A stretch of DNA of 64,000 nucleotides from Gammaproteobacteria bacterium (GTDB lineage Bacteria; Pseudomonadota; Gammaproteobacteria; JAIEPX01): assembly GCA_019748175.1 (NCBI GenBank), contig JAIEPX010000002.1, forward strand, positions 1 to 64,000. The letters are read 5' to 3'. A model generated the notes under the pieces. It did no database searches. It had not been told where the DNA came from and saw only the letters and a program-made list of their open reading frames with translations. The translations under genes were made by a program, and so were the position numbers. Shown here in pieces: positions 56,171 to 64,000 of the stretch; positions within the stretch are counted from its first letter, which is position 1; each line of letters opens with the position of its first letter.

Positions 56171-57523
56171 ATGAGTGCTATAACCGACATATCTTTGATC
56201 CTGAGTGAAGGCGAAAGCTACAAGGTTGAGTTTAAGGAGCAGAAAGCAAAACTCGATCGTGAAATTGTTGCGTTTGCCAATGCATCTGGTGGCTCCATCT
56301 ATTTGGGGGTAAACGACCAATCCGAAGTCGTAGGGATTGAAATATCAAATAAATTGATGAGTGAGATTCATGATATCGCGCGTAACTGCGATCCCAGCAT
56401 TCGTATTAGTTTAGTACAGCATAAAGCTAAGGTTTTAGAAGTACAGGTTGAGGAAGGAATTGATAAGCCTTATCGATGTCACGATGGCTTCTTTTTACGT
56501 GTTGGCCCTAGTGCCCAAAAGCTTCGAAGAGATGAGATAGTTGAGCTACTTAACAATTCAGGCAAAATTCGTTTTGATGAAAGTATTAATACAAAATTTG
56601 ACTATAAAAATGATTTCTCGAAAAATCGATTAAAAGAATATCTAAAAATCTGCGAAGTCAAAACAAGTGCAAAAACAAAAGATATATTACAAAGTTTCAG
56701 TGTCGCTGAATATAAAAAAAATGAACTGAAATTTACGAACGCTTGTGTTTTGTTTTTTTCACTGAACCCACAACGATTTTTCCCTGAGAGTTATATTACT
56801 TGTGTCCGCTATCAATCGAATGATCGATTTTCAATAATAGATAAAGCTGAGATACTTGGTTCTCCAATAGAGCAAATCGAGGAGGCCATGCTGTTTATTC
56901 TTCGCAATATTTCGGTAAAAACTGTTGTGAGCTCAAAAATAAAACCACTAATAGGGCAAAGTACTAAAGTTTATGACTATCCTATAAATGCTTTACGTGA
57001 AGCTGTTGTAAATGCAGTAACACACCGAGATTATGGTTATGATAGTTCTCACGTATATATTCATATTTACCCAGATCATATTGACATAGAGAATCCGGGT
57101 GGGTTATATCATGGCCTCACAATTGATAATTTAGGAAAACGCAGTGTCCGCAGGAACAGATTGATTGCAGATCTTTTATATCGAGCTAACTATATTGAAA
57201 AAGCAGGAACAGGTTTTGACAGGATGCATGAAGCACTCAAGAACAACAACAATCCACCACTTGATGTAAGTGTGACTAATTTTTTTAATATACGTTTCTA
57301 TAAAAGAGTAGAATCTGAGAATGAGCTCAACTTAACTGCTCGACAACAGTTGCTTTATGCTATGTTGAAAGAAAAGATAGTGATTAAAAAACAAGAAGCT
57401 GCGCTCTATCTAGGTATCAGCAATGATACCGCTCTACGAGAGCTCAAAGTACTGGAAAAACAAAAATTAATTGTCCGAACTGGAACAGGGAAATCAACCG
57501 CTTACAGGATCAAAATAAGTTGA
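56171..57523 (+). CDS. AlbA_2/Schlafen-like domain transcriptional regulator
   Basis: A 450-residue protein of the COG2865 type. The N-terminal AlbA_2 domain (about residues 5-125) shows ESYKVEFKEQ and AFANASGGSIYLGVND; an ATPase-like region follows, with PINALREAVVNAVTHRDY near 275 and HIDIENPGGL; and a winged helix lies at the C-terminus (about 395-450, ALYLGISNDTALREL). Such proteins are putative ATP-binding regulators. I start at 56171, which is where the promoter predicts transcription begins; the frame is open 21 codons upstream across the operator. Flanking genes are unrelated, so it may be mobile or defence-associated. Confidence 0.82.
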   Translation: MSAITDISLILSEGESYKVEFKEQKAKLDREIVAFANASGGSIYLGVNDQSEVVGIEISNKLMSEIHDIARNCDPSIRISLVQHKAKVLEVQVEEGIDKPYRCHDGFFLRVGPSAQKLRRDEIVELLNNSGKIRFDESINTKFDYKNDFSKNRLKEYLKICEVKTSAKTKDILQSFSVAEYKKNELKFTNACVLFFSLNPQRFFPESYITCVRYQSNDRFSIIDKAEILGSPIEQIEEAMLFILRNISVKTVVSSKIKPLIGQSTKVYDYPINALREAVVNAVTHRDYGYDSSHVYIHIYPDHIDIENPGGLYHGLTIDNLGKRSVRRNRLIADLLYRANYIEKAGTGFDRMHEALKNNNNPPLDVSVTNFFNIRFYKRVESENELNLTARQQLLYAMLKEKIVIKKQEAALYLGISNDTALRELKVLEKQKLIVRTGTGKSTAYRIKIS

Positions 57524-57620
57524 ATTGAAGTCGAAAGTTAGAGCTTATCGAAGATTGCAATCAGATATTGCAGTCAGTTTTTCGTAATTAAGTCTCGTTT
57601 GAAATCAATATGAAGCTAGG

Positions 57621-57860
57621 TTATCTCGTATCAATAAAATTTTTTGCACTCTGAATAAAAATTTCATGAGCTTCGTCTTCACTATGGCAAACCCAATTGT
57701 CATCGGGTATTTCATTAAGTGGCAGTTTTATTACATTAATATCCTCTCCTGTAATATAGGTAATGAATCCATTAGGGCTAAAAGTACCCGGAGGATCTCT
57801 TAACGTTCTAGGCGATGATCCTATCTTATATCCTTTGTAGATAATTTCTTTCTTAGACAC
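57621..57860 (-). CDS. Small hypothetical protein
   Basis: A 79-residue protein beginning MSKKEIIYKGYKIGSSPRTL. I recognise no domain. Support for a real gene is the AAGGAGAG ribosome site about seven bases upstream of the GTG start, and the presence of an ordinary soluble-protein composition with many acidic residues (SEDEAHEIFIQSAKNF). It lies in an accessory stretch between the AlbA-type regulator and a membrane protein. Confidence 0.6.
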   Translation of the reverse strand: MSKKEIIYKGYKIGSSPRTLRDPPGTFSPNGFITYITGEDINVIKLPLNEIPDDNWVCHSEDEAHEIFIQSAKNFIDTR

Positions 57861-58015
57861 GGCATCTCTCCTTACTTAACTTTGATTTCAATTAGTATCA
57901 ATTATAGCTCATTTTTCGTGTGTGAGCCTGTCAGTGTTGAATTCTGGATGAGAAGTGTTAGAGAAGTATGAGCTACCAAGCCAATCGTCACTGCGAACCT
58001 GAAAGTGTTTGTTAA

Positions 58016-58711
58016 TCATAACGATTCTTCTTGTTGATTTTGGATAAATTTTTCTAGTTCCACATAATACGAGTTGTTATCTGTTTCAGTGCGCCGCTCG
58101 GTAATAAATAGCTTGAATACCTGATAATAGAACTTAATTGATGGTCCTGATAGTAACTTTAAGTCATCCTGTCCAATGGCATTATTATTAGCAAAAAATG
58201 AGATGGTTTCTAGACATTCTAGAAAATTCATTAAATAAATGAAATCTCTCATTTCATATTTCTTTGTGCTTGTTCTCATCAAAGCGACTTTTCTTGCAGT
58301 TTCGGTTATTCTATATTGTCTCGAAATTGAGTCTGGCCCAATTTCCCGGTATATTTTATGTATTATCGCTCTTGCTTTAATTGATTGTAGGCTTGAGTAC
58401 TGTTGATCAATCCTCATTATGAAGTCATTCTTAGAGATTTTATTGGCATTATAAATTTGACGCCAACTTCCAAGGAGAATTGCAATTGTCAAAATAAGAA
58501 TTACCGCAGCATGAAATTTTACGGGATCTTTACTGTCAGGGCTGTGTTTATAATCTAATAGATTATTGACTAGATCAAAATCAAAAAAAATGTCAATAAC
58601 TACAGCTAAACAGAAGAAAACCATAGTAATCGACAAAATAAAGAGAATGATCTCAAATAATTGACTTTTCATGCTGATAAATTTTTTTATCAGAGGTCTG
58701 AATAGAATCAT
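58016..58711 (-). CDS. Two-helix membrane protein, DUF4760-like
   Basis: A 231-residue protein with two N-terminal membrane segments (about residues 19-43 and 67-85), then a helical cytoplasmic part. The pattern RIDQQYSSLQSIKARAIIHK, NFLECLETISFFANNNAIG and KFYYQVFKLF resembles the DUF4760 family, whose function is not known. AAGGTGGTG five bases before the ATG supports the start. An alternative ATG 13 codons on (MKSQLFE) is possible. Confidence 0.65.
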   Translation of the reverse strand: MILFRPLIKKFISMKSQLFEIILFILSITMVFFCLAVVIDIFFDFDLVNNLLDYKHSPDSKDPVKFHAAVILILTIAILLGSWRQIYNANKISKNDFIMRIDQQYSSLQSIKARAIIHKIYREIGPDSISRQYRITETARKVALMRTSTKKYEMRDFIYLMNFLECLETISFFANNNAIGQDDLKLLSGPSIKFYYQVFKLFITERRTETDNNSYYVELEKFIQNQQEESL

Positions 58712-58825
58712 AAAACACCACCTTGCTAATTTTCCTTAATATATTTTCATTTAAGTTAATAGATAAAACAATATATTGATGAGTCTATGTAAAATGTAAA
58801 GCTAACATCAGATTGTTTTAATATG

Positions 58826-59110
58826 TTAAAACTCAGTGTCATAACTTGAATTACTTCTTGGTTGTGTGTTTGGTTGATTACTCCTAGAATCAGATCCATA
58901 GTTTGGGTTTGCTTTAGAACCTTCTTGCCCAGTATAAGGATTTACGTTTGGTTTTGTGGACCAGTTATCATTGAAATTTCCATTTGGGTCTGATCTATAA
59001 TGTGGTGCAACGTATGTGCCATCAGACTTTGTATATCCACGGACAGAAACATCTCCCATTGATGATGTTATCCAAACTAGTAATACGCAACCAAGTATAT
59101 ATTTAGCCAT
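58826..59110 (-). CDS. Small exported protein with RGYTKSDGTYVAPHYRS motif
   Basis: A 94-residue protein with a signal peptide (about residues 1-19, MAKYILGCVLLVWITSSMG). The mature part has the conserved phrases VRGYTKSDGTYVAPHYRSDP and NVNPYTGQEGSK seen in many small periplasmic proteins without assigned function. The end is Asn/Ser/Gln-rich and probably disordered. GGAGG eight bases before the ATG supports the start. Confidence 0.78.
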   Translation of the reverse strand: MAKYILGCVLLVWITSSMGDVSVRGYTKSDGTYVAPHYRSDPNGNFNDNWSTKPNVNPYTGQEGSKANPNYGSDSRSNQPNTQPRSNSSYDTEF

Positions 59111-59341
59111 GATTATTCCTCCAGTTACTCACGTATTAAGTATAGTGCAGAACGAGCATTTTTTCCGGTTGATAGGCTGCGACCCTTAAAACCCAGGGGT
59201 TAAAATACGTTCATTGGCATACTTGAAGATCCAAATGTCAGAAGGGATTTGAGTAAAGGAAGGCCAATATTTGCTGTAAAGAAAGAGCATACTGCCCGAG
59301 TTCTAGTGCATAAGCCTATGACCCCGGGCAATAGATGAAAA

Positions 59342-59770
59342 TTATTTAACTTCAATTCGTAATGGTTGAGCGATTGATTGTTTAGGAACACGAATATCCA
59401 AAACACCATTTTCATAAGTTGCGGTCATTTTTTCGCAATCAACTATATCAGGGAAGCTGAAATTGCGACAAAATGAACCGCTGCTGCGTTCAATGCTTTT
59501 AAATTTATTTTCATTTTCTTGCTTTATGGTTTCGCGCTGGCCCTTAATTGTTAATCGTCCTTGATGAAATGAAATTTCAATATTTTCTTTCTCAAAACCA
59601 GGCAAATCCATGTGTATATTATAAGAATCATCATTTTCAATAACATCTGCTGGTGTTAATAATGTTGAAGTATTAGCCTTTTTTAAACGCTGTGCTTGCA
59701 CAAGAGGATGCTCAAATAATGATAAAATATCTGTAAATTGTTCATAGGGGGAAGCTGTTAATAAAGTCAT
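59342..59770 (-). CDS. Small heat shock protein, Hsp20 family
   Basis: Hsp20 proteins hold unfolding proteins in a refoldable state. Residues 40-135 form the alpha-crystallin domain: DLPGFEKENIEISFHQGRLTIKG, then YENGVLDIRVPK. The start at 59770 (MTLLTASPYEQ) has AAAGGAG seven bases upstream, giving 142 residues; an upstream ATG at 59824 would place the promoter inside the gene. A sigma32-type promoter precedes it. Confidence 0.93.
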   Translation of the reverse strand: MTLLTASPYEQFTDILSLFEHPLVQAQRLKKANTSTLLTPADVIENDDSYNIHMDLPGFEKENIEISFHQGRLTIKGQRETIKQENENKFKSIERSSGSFCRNFSFPDIVDCEKMTATYENGVLDIRVPKQSIAQPLRIEVK

Positions 59771-59808
59771 AATAGTCTCCTTTAATTTAAATGTTGAACG
59801 TATTTCCA

Positions 59809-59835
59809 AGATAGGGACATTCAAAAAATTTCAAG
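59809..59835 (-). promoter_or_regulatory. Sigma32 (heat shock) promoter of hsp20
   Basis: On the complement, CTTGAAA (59835-59829), a 12-base spacer and CCCTATCT (59816-59809) match the RpoH consensus CTTGAAA-N11-16-CCCCATnT closely. The start would lie about 30 bases before the ATG at 59770. Confidence 0.75.
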
Positions 59836-60026
59836 GGTGCGAATCTAACTTGATTATTAATGTGACTAAAAGAAGTGTGCCCACCATATGGTTTTTTGCA
59901 ACGACACAGTAGGATAGGGAAAGCACTATTAAGCGAAGACTTGACCCGGACTCTTTTGCTACGTACAGTGGGGAAGCTTGCACTTCCCAAGGGAATGGTT
60001 TTTTTAAGCGTTAAACAGGAGGTTTT

Positions 60027-60185
60027 ATGTCTTTAGGTACTATATTGATTGTTGTGCTGCTGCTTATGTTGGTGGGAGCAATCCCTACTTGGCCTCATAG
60101 TAGAAGCTGGGGTTACCGCCCAACAGGAATCTTAGGAACTATACTGATTATTGTATTAGTTTTATTCTTGCTCGGTAGAATATAA
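60027..60185 (+). CDS. Small membrane protein, DUF3309 family
   Basis: A 52-residue protein, MSLGTILIVVLLLMLVGAIP then TWPHSRSWGYRPTG, with two hydrophobic segments joined by a short polar loop. This is the DUF3309 pattern, common in bacteria and often next to stress genes; function unknown. AGGAGG at 60017-60022 is a strong ribosome site five bases before the ATG. It lies 22 bases before another small membrane protein gene and probably shares its transcript. Confidence 0.85.
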   Translation: MSLGTILIVVLLLMLVGAIPTWPHSRSWGYRPTGILGTILIIVLVLFLLGRI

Positions 60186-60207
60186 AGCAAACATCAAGGA
60201 AAAAGTT

Positions 60208-60396
60208 ATGACACTCATTACAGTTGTTCTTGTTCTAATTGTTATCGGTATTTTACTCGGGTTAATCAATCGATTCATTCCAATGGCGAGCTCCATCAAA
60301 AGCATCATTAATGCAGTGGTTGTTATCGCTGTGATTTTGTGGCTCTTGACTGTCTTTGGTGTTATTCACGGCGGAGATTATCTTAGATTGAGCTAA
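60208..60396 (+). CDS. Small membrane protein (Thivi_2564-like)
   Basis: A 62-residue protein with two hydrophobic helices around NRFIPMASSIKSIIN, a pattern of a widespread family of tiny inner-membrane proteins without known function. AAGGAAAAAG precedes the ATG. It follows the DUF3309 gene after 22 bases, suggesting a two-gene unit of stress-type membrane proteins. Confidence 0.8.
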   Translation: MTLITVVLVLIVIGILLGLINRFIPMASSIKSIINAVVVIAVILWLLTVFGVIHGGDYLRLS

Positions 60397-60416
60397 CTTT
60401 TCCATTATTGTCACTT

Positions 60417-60444
60417 CGCGAAGGTTCATAGTTGAACCTTCGCG
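60417..60444. terminator. Perfect hairpin between convergent small genes
   Basis: CGCGAAGGTTCA at 60417-60428 and TGAACCTTCGCG at 60433-60444 form a perfect 12-base stem with a TAGT loop. No T-tract follows closely on either strand, so it may be a terminator or an mRNA end stabiliser for both converging units. Confidence 0.55.
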
Positions 60445-60463
60445 CATGTTGATGCAAATCTTT

Positions 60464-60682
60464 TTACTTTCTTCCGACAACCACCAAAACAAGACCCGCC
60501 ACAATGCATAATCCGCCCAAAATCGGTGGAAAATAAACTGTTTTTGGATGTTCAGCAGTTATAGTGACGTCTCCAATCTGAGCCACTTTCTCTTGTTTAG
60601 TATAGGTAAAGCCTTGGTAGGTCAGCGTTACGATGCCAGCAAGGAGCAAAACAACTCCTAAAATACTGAGAATGCCTTTCAT
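60464..60682 (-). CDS. Small two-helix membrane protein
   Basis: A 72-residue protein with hydrophobic segments at about 4-24 and 52-70. The middle part YTKQEKVAQIGDVTIT and the ending PPILGGLCIVAGLVLVVVGRK match a common family of small bacterial membrane proteins whose role is unknown. GAGGGA lies eight bases before the ATG. It belongs to the stress-type cluster here. Confidence 0.8.
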   Translation of the reverse strand: MKGILSILGVVLLLAGIVTLTYQGFTYTKQEKVAQIGDVTITAEHPKTVYFPPILGGLCIVAGLVLVVVGRK

Positions 60683-60762
60683 AAATAGATCCCTCTTTAA
60701 ATAGACTCCATCGAGAAAATAGCATGGATGACAGTAAGAGTATAGTCAATGTGCTCAAACGA

Positions 60763-61623
60763 TTAAAACTTCTTTTGATAAATATGGCAGTAGGGTAATT
60801 CGCCTTTTTTTTCGTAGTATTTTTGGTGATGGGTATCTTGTTCAGGATAAAAAATAGTGAGGGGAAGAATTTCAGTGGCGACATTAATACCTTGATTTAT
60901 GAGAATATCACGATATTTTTCTGCAATGATTTTTTGATCCGTAGAATTATAAAAAATAGCAGAACGGTATTGGTGACCAATATCAGGTCCTTGTCCGTTT
61001 CGCTGGCTGGGATCGTGAGTTTCAAAAAATAATTTAACAAGATCTTCGTAATTGGTTGTTTTAGGATTAAATATCACGCGAATAGATTCAGCATGTCCAG
61101 TATCGCCAGCGCAGACTTGTCGGTAAGTCGGATTTTCGATATTACCACCCGCATAACCTACGCGTGTTGAAATGACACCTTCTGCTTTATTAAACCAATA
61201 TTCAGTTCCCCAAAAACACCCCGAAGCAAAAACAGCAGAGTCATAATCTTCTTGAAATTGTTTTTGTGGGATAAATTTTAATGATAATGAATTGACGCAA
61301 TGACGAGAATTTTTGGGAGTATAGTGTTCGCCTGTAAATACATGCCCTAGATGACCATTACAATTTGCACACAAGATTTCTGTTCGAGGGTCGTTGGTGT
61401 GATAAACACGAAGTACGTTGCCCGGTATTTCGATGTCAAAGCTAGGCCACCCACAATGAGCTGAGAATTTTGAGCGGGATTCATATAGGGGGTTAAGGCA
61501 TTGTCTGCAGACGTAAACTCCTGATTCCGTATGGTCATTATATTCACCGCTAAAAGGGGGCTCTGTGCCTTTATCCAACAGAATATAGGCTTCTTCAGGG
61601 GTCAATTTGCTGTATTTACTCAT
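60763..61623 (-). CDS. msrBA: Fused peptide methionine sulfoxide reductase MsrB-MsrA
   Basis: This enzyme repairs oxidised methionine of both stereoforms. The MsrB half (residues 1-122) has zinc cysteine pairs CRQC (39/42) and CANC (85/88) and catalytic Cys109 in RHCVNSLSLKF, where the usual Tyr before Cys is His. The MsrA half (about 128-286) begins with GCFWG (Cys136) and contains GHAESIRVIF and HDPSQRNGQG. I start at the second of two ATG codons (61623), which is better spaced from the GAGG. No signal peptide is seen, so it is cytoplasmic. Confidence 0.94.
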   Translation of the reverse strand: MSKYSKLTPEEAYILLDKGTEPPFSGEYNDHTESGVYVCRQCLNPLYESRSKFSAHCGWPSFDIEIPGNVLRVYHTNDPRTEILCANCNGHLGHVFTGEHYTPKNSRHCVNSLSLKFIPQKQFQEDYDSAVFASGCFWGTEYWFNKAEGVISTRVGYAGGNIENPTYRQVCAGDTGHAESIRVIFNPKTTNYEDLVKLFFETHDPSQRNGQGPDIGHQYRSAIFYNSTDQKIIAEKYRDILINQGINVATEILPLTIFYPEQDTHHQKYYEKKGELPYCHIYQKKF

Positions 61624-61768
61624 CATCCACCTCTTTTTTCAAAATGAGCTATACTTAAACTAAGTACAATAAGGCTCACGGATATGTTAGCACATTGTAT
61701 GAGATTTCTTTGCGATACATAGCCTTTTATGTATCTATTTTTTGTGTCAGCTGTAAGGAGACCCTTGT

Positions 61769-61990
61769 ATGAAAACTTTATTAACCAGTGTTATTGGACT
61801 TTCAATGATTTTAGCATTAAATGGTTGCGCTGTTGGTGGACATTTTGGTCATCATCATCGACACCATCAACAACATCACAAAGTTCATGGTGTAACACAT
61901 GAACGTCATCATGTTGTACGTCATCATGATGGCAAGGTAGTTAAAGAAGTGAAAGTTGAAAAAACTGAAAAAGTTGAAAAAGCAAATTAA
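61769..61990 (+). CDS. Histidine-rich lipoprotein
   Basis: A 73-residue protein with a lipoprotein signal (MKTLLTSVIGLSMILALNGC, Cys20). The mature part is dominated by His, in clusters such as GHHHRHHQQHHK, then ends in Lys/Glu/Val repeats (VKEVKVEKTEKVEKAN). AAGGAG precedes the ATG. The His clusters suggest binding of metal ions such as zinc, copper or nickel in the periplasm, but this is inference. A second His-rich lipoprotein gene follows at 62118. Confidence 0.7.
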   Translation: MKTLLTSVIGLSMILALNGCAVGGHFGHHHRHHQQHHKVHGVTHERHHVVRHHDGKVVKEVKVEKTEKVEKAN

Positions 61991-62117
61991 GATTTTAAAA
62001 GAATCCACTAGGAAATTTAAATCTTTGTATATTATTGCAACTAGTAGAAAGTAGGTTATTTCCTACTTTCTACTTTAGTTAGGGAATAATTAGTTGTATA
62101 TGAATGGAGGTACCATC

Positions 62118-62489
62118 ATGAATAAATTACTTATGAGCGCATTAGGAATATTGATGACATTATCATTAATGGGATGTGTTGTAGATCCTTATGGCTATAG
62201 TGTTTATGATTACGACACCCCTGCTGTAAGTACAGTTGGTGTCTATTACGATAATGATTATTATTACCCAGGTTATTATCCATCCTTATACTATTATGGA
62301 AATTATGGTTACGGTGGAAATAATTGGCGTTGGCACGATCATCATGGTTGGGGCGGCGGTCATGGTGGCCATGGCTGGAGCGGCGGTCACGGCGGTGGTC
62401 ATGGTTGGGGCGGCGGTCACAGCGGTGGTCATGGTTGGGGCGGCGGACACGGTGGTCAAGGAGGTCATGGTGGACGCGGACATCACTAG
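62118..62489 (+). CDS. Tyr- and Gly/His-rich lipoprotein
   Basis: A 123-residue protein: signal and lipobox (MNKLLMSALGILMTLSLMGC, Cys20), a Tyr/Asp-rich segment (about 25-70), then repeats of the type GGHGWGGGH to the end. GGAGG at 62106-62110 is seven bases before the ATG at 62118; an ATG at 62094 is less likely. Such repeats may bind metal or form flexible surface structure. It is followed by a good terminator. Confidence 0.72.
   Translation: MNKLLMSALGILMTLSLMGCVVDPYGYSVYDYDTPAVSTVGVYYDNDYYYPGYYPSLYYYGNYGYGGNNWRWHDHHGWGGGHGGHGWSGGHGGGHGWGGGHSGGHGWGGGHGGQGGHGGRGHH
62343..62486. repeat. Low-complexity coding repeat (GGHGWGGGH units)
   Basis: Units close to GGTCATGGTTGGGGCGGC recur within the 3' half of the lipoprotein gene and keep the reading frame. 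They make this stretch locally much richer in G and C than its surroundings and could vary in copy number by slippage or recombination. Confidence 0.75.
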
Positions 62490-62504
62490 ACTTTAGAAAA
62501 AATC

Positions 62505-62533
62505 AAAAGGTGAGCCATTATAGCTCACCTTTT
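62505..62533. terminator. Intrinsic terminator after the Gly/His-rich lipoprotein gene
   Basis: AAAAGGTGAGC at 62505-62515 pairs with GCTCACCTTTT at 62523-62533 around CATTATA; further T residues follow. The A-rich left flank may also allow it to end the converging acyltransferase transcript. Confidence 0.88.
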
Positions 62534-62535
62534 TT

Positions 62536-63840
62536 TTATGCAGTTGCATTATCGATTTGAATATCTCTTGAAAAACTTCTTTTGCGTCTTTTTGATAGTT
62601 GTAAAAATATTTTTACTCTATGGATTATAGGTTGTTCTAAAAATAAAAATAAAGGTATAGACACCATATAAGTGATTACGATTAGATATAACCCATATTT
62701 AAAATAGGATTCAGGTGTTACATTTTGATGAGTCGAAAAATAAATCATAAAGCCAAATATCATCACAAATGGATGCATCATATAAGTGCTATACGATAAT
62801 CTTCCCATAGGACGTAATAAAGTAGATTTAAGTACTGTAATGAGTGATTTCATGATAATTCCCTTTGGGCTGTCTGCTAACAGAATAATCAGAGCAATAA
62901 TCAGTGCAAAAATATTGCGTTGAATGAGAATGACCCAATAGGTGCTGGTTTGCCACACTGTGTGTGATTGGTTAAAAAACCAAACAGGATCATTCATCAG
63001 CACAAAGCATAGTAATCCCAGCAAGGTTAAGGAAATGAGATTGGAGACAGATGTGGGCAATCGTTGTATAATTTTGTGAAGTTGATCACGATGATAGATG
63101 AAAATATACGCGGTAATAATACCATATAAGATTGAGTCAGTTCGCACATAGAGCTTGTCAATTCCGATATTAAAATATAACCACGCTTCTGGTGTTGTGA
63201 GATAATACGAATTTTGAGTGATGTGGTAATAATGGTGCGAGTGAATAACATAAGGAATTATTATAAATGGTGCTGTTAGAAATATTGCTGCTAATGCAAC
63301 ACAGGTTTTTTTCCCTATGATTCTTTTTGTTAATAACCACATAATGAGTGCAAAAATCACGTAGAATTGGAAGTCAATGGCAATTGACCACGTCCAAACG
63401 GCAAATTGATCTGGCATGGCAAGAAAATTATTGACTTGCAATATATTTGCCCAGATATTTTGTAAGTTCATAGGTAGAAACAAAGCACATGTTATCATGA
63501 CAAATAAATATAAGGGGAAAATACGAGCACCGCGTCGAATAAAAAAATCGTATAAATCAATTTTCCCAGTGCGCTTATAGGCTTTGATTAAAGAGTGGCC
63601 AATGACAAATCCACTGATCACAAAGAAAACATCCAAAGATACACTTGGGGCTAATGCATATTTAAAAAAAGGATGCTCAAGAATTTTGAGATATTGTGAA
63701 GGCGCCCAAAAAAATGCACCAAATAATGCTAAGTGATGGACCATGACTCGCAATGCAGCAAGGGCTCTCAGACCCTCAATATGACCGTATTGATCAGAGT
63801 CTTGTCTGTATAATTTATAAAGATATTTTGGTTTTTCCAA
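62536..63840 (-). CDS. Acyltransferase 3 family membrane protein (OafA/YrhL-like)
   Basis: A 434-residue integral membrane protein with about ten hydrophobic segments. The family signature is HIEGLRALAALRVMVHH near residues 19-35, with a conserved histidine pair, then SVSLDVFFVISGFVIG and RRGARIFPLYL. This family moves acetyl or other acyl groups onto surface sugars such as O-antigen or peptidoglycan. No sugar gene lies next to it, so the substrate is unknown. No second (SGNH) domain is present. Confidence 0.88.
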   Translation of the reverse strand: MEKPKYLYKLYRQDSDQYGHIEGLRALAALRVMVHHLALFGAFFWAPSQYLKILEHPFFKYALAPSVSLDVFFVISGFVIGHSLIKAYKRTGKIDLYDFFIRRGARIFPLYLFVMITCALFLPMNLQNIWANILQVNNFLAMPDQFAVWTWSIAIDFQFYVIFALIMWLLTKRIIGKKTCVALAAIFLTAPFIIIPYVIHSHHYYHITQNSYYLTTPEAWLYFNIGIDKLYVRTDSILYGIITAYIFIYHRDQLHKIIQRLPTSVSNLISLTLLGLLCFVLMNDPVWFFNQSHTVWQTSTYWVILIQRNIFALIIALIILLADSPKGIIMKSLITVLKSTLLRPMGRLSYSTYMMHPFVMIFGFMIYFSTHQNVTPESYFKYGLYLIVITYMVSIPLFLFLEQPIIHRVKIFLQLSKRRKRSFSRDIQIDNATA

Positions 63841-64000
63841 AAACGTCCATCCTGGGTTTCTGAGTTGACTAGGCCATGAAAACCAAATGTTAGCTCTTTG
63901 TCAAGAGAGATGGGTTCAGCAGCAATGAATATATAGTAATGAGTGAGCTAAACAACTAAAATCTCTTAATCGGGAGATGCTGGGACTTTGCCTTGAGGTT

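Noticed and set aside
59111..59341. Intergenic stretch before hsp20 as a gene remnant or small RNA
   Set aside because: No homologous reading frame, hairpin with T-tract or convincing promoter was seen.
60763..61623. The MsrB-MsrA order of the fusion as a novelty
   Set aside because: Bifunctional MsrB/MsrA proteins in this order are already known, so it is annotated but not reported as a finding.
62236..62560. Alternative + frames over the Gly/His repeat (86 and 78 codons)
   Set aside because: Low-complexity repeats keep all frames open; only the frame from 62118 has a signal peptide, lipobox and ribosome site.
63841..64000. Right end of the window
   Set aside because: No reading frame or regulatory element could be supported in these 160 bases; a gene may begin beyond the edge.

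Overview
The window looks like a chromosome segment from a host-associated gammaproteobacterium, most likely of the order Legionellales (Coxiella/Legionella/Berkiella-like). The grounds are a gammaproteobacterial-order ribosomal superoperon, long-type ribosomal proteins, an ssb / YajR-like transporter / uvrA neighbourhood, and several eukaryotic-like, effector-type genes. The assignment is inference from gene content; there is no 16S gene here. No tRNA, rRNA, CRISPR array or insertion sequence was found, and no gene-free stretch exceeds 300 bases.

Region 1 (1-13534) runs from the end of tuf through the S10, spc and alpha operons (rpsJ to rplQ), including secY, rpmJ and rpoA, and closes with a clear intrinsic terminator. 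A promoter sits before rpsM. The S14 protein is odd: it is full length yet keeps an intact four-cysteine zinc ribbon.

Region 2 (13595-37741) is the most unusual part. Six giant paralogous genes (about 1150-1580 codons) share an N-terminal domain of about 500 residues that I do not recognise, followed by ankyrin-like helical repeats. One lies on the + strand. Five form a tandem minus-strand operon in the order A-B-A/B hybrid-A-B, with one gene that looks like an A/B recombinant and one with an internal deletion. Only an acyl-CoA thioesterase gene interrupts the set. Both transcription units start at promoters sharing an 11-base identity across the -10. I infer an expanding family of secreted, host-directed proteins.

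Region 3 (37825-45159) has hemW, an alpha/beta hydrolase, and a compact aroA-aroK-aroC-aroB-aroDE operon. Its gene order and its dehydratase/shikimate dehydrogenase fusion match the chlamydial aro cluster and suggest gene transfer between intracellular bacteria.

Region 4 (45342-55941) has a lipoprotein, ssb and a YajR-like transporter, then an effector-like island (47828-51661), then uvrA and a TyrP-type permease. The island holds an F-box protein ending in a CaaX prenylation box and two convergent, degenerate Fic proteins.

Region 5 (56094-64000) is accessory and stress-related: an AlbA/Schlafen-like regulator with a palindromic operator, small hypothetical genes, an Hsp20 with a sigma32-type promoter, tiny membrane proteins, a fused MsrB-MsrA, two His-rich lipoproteins and an acyltransferase-3 membrane protein.
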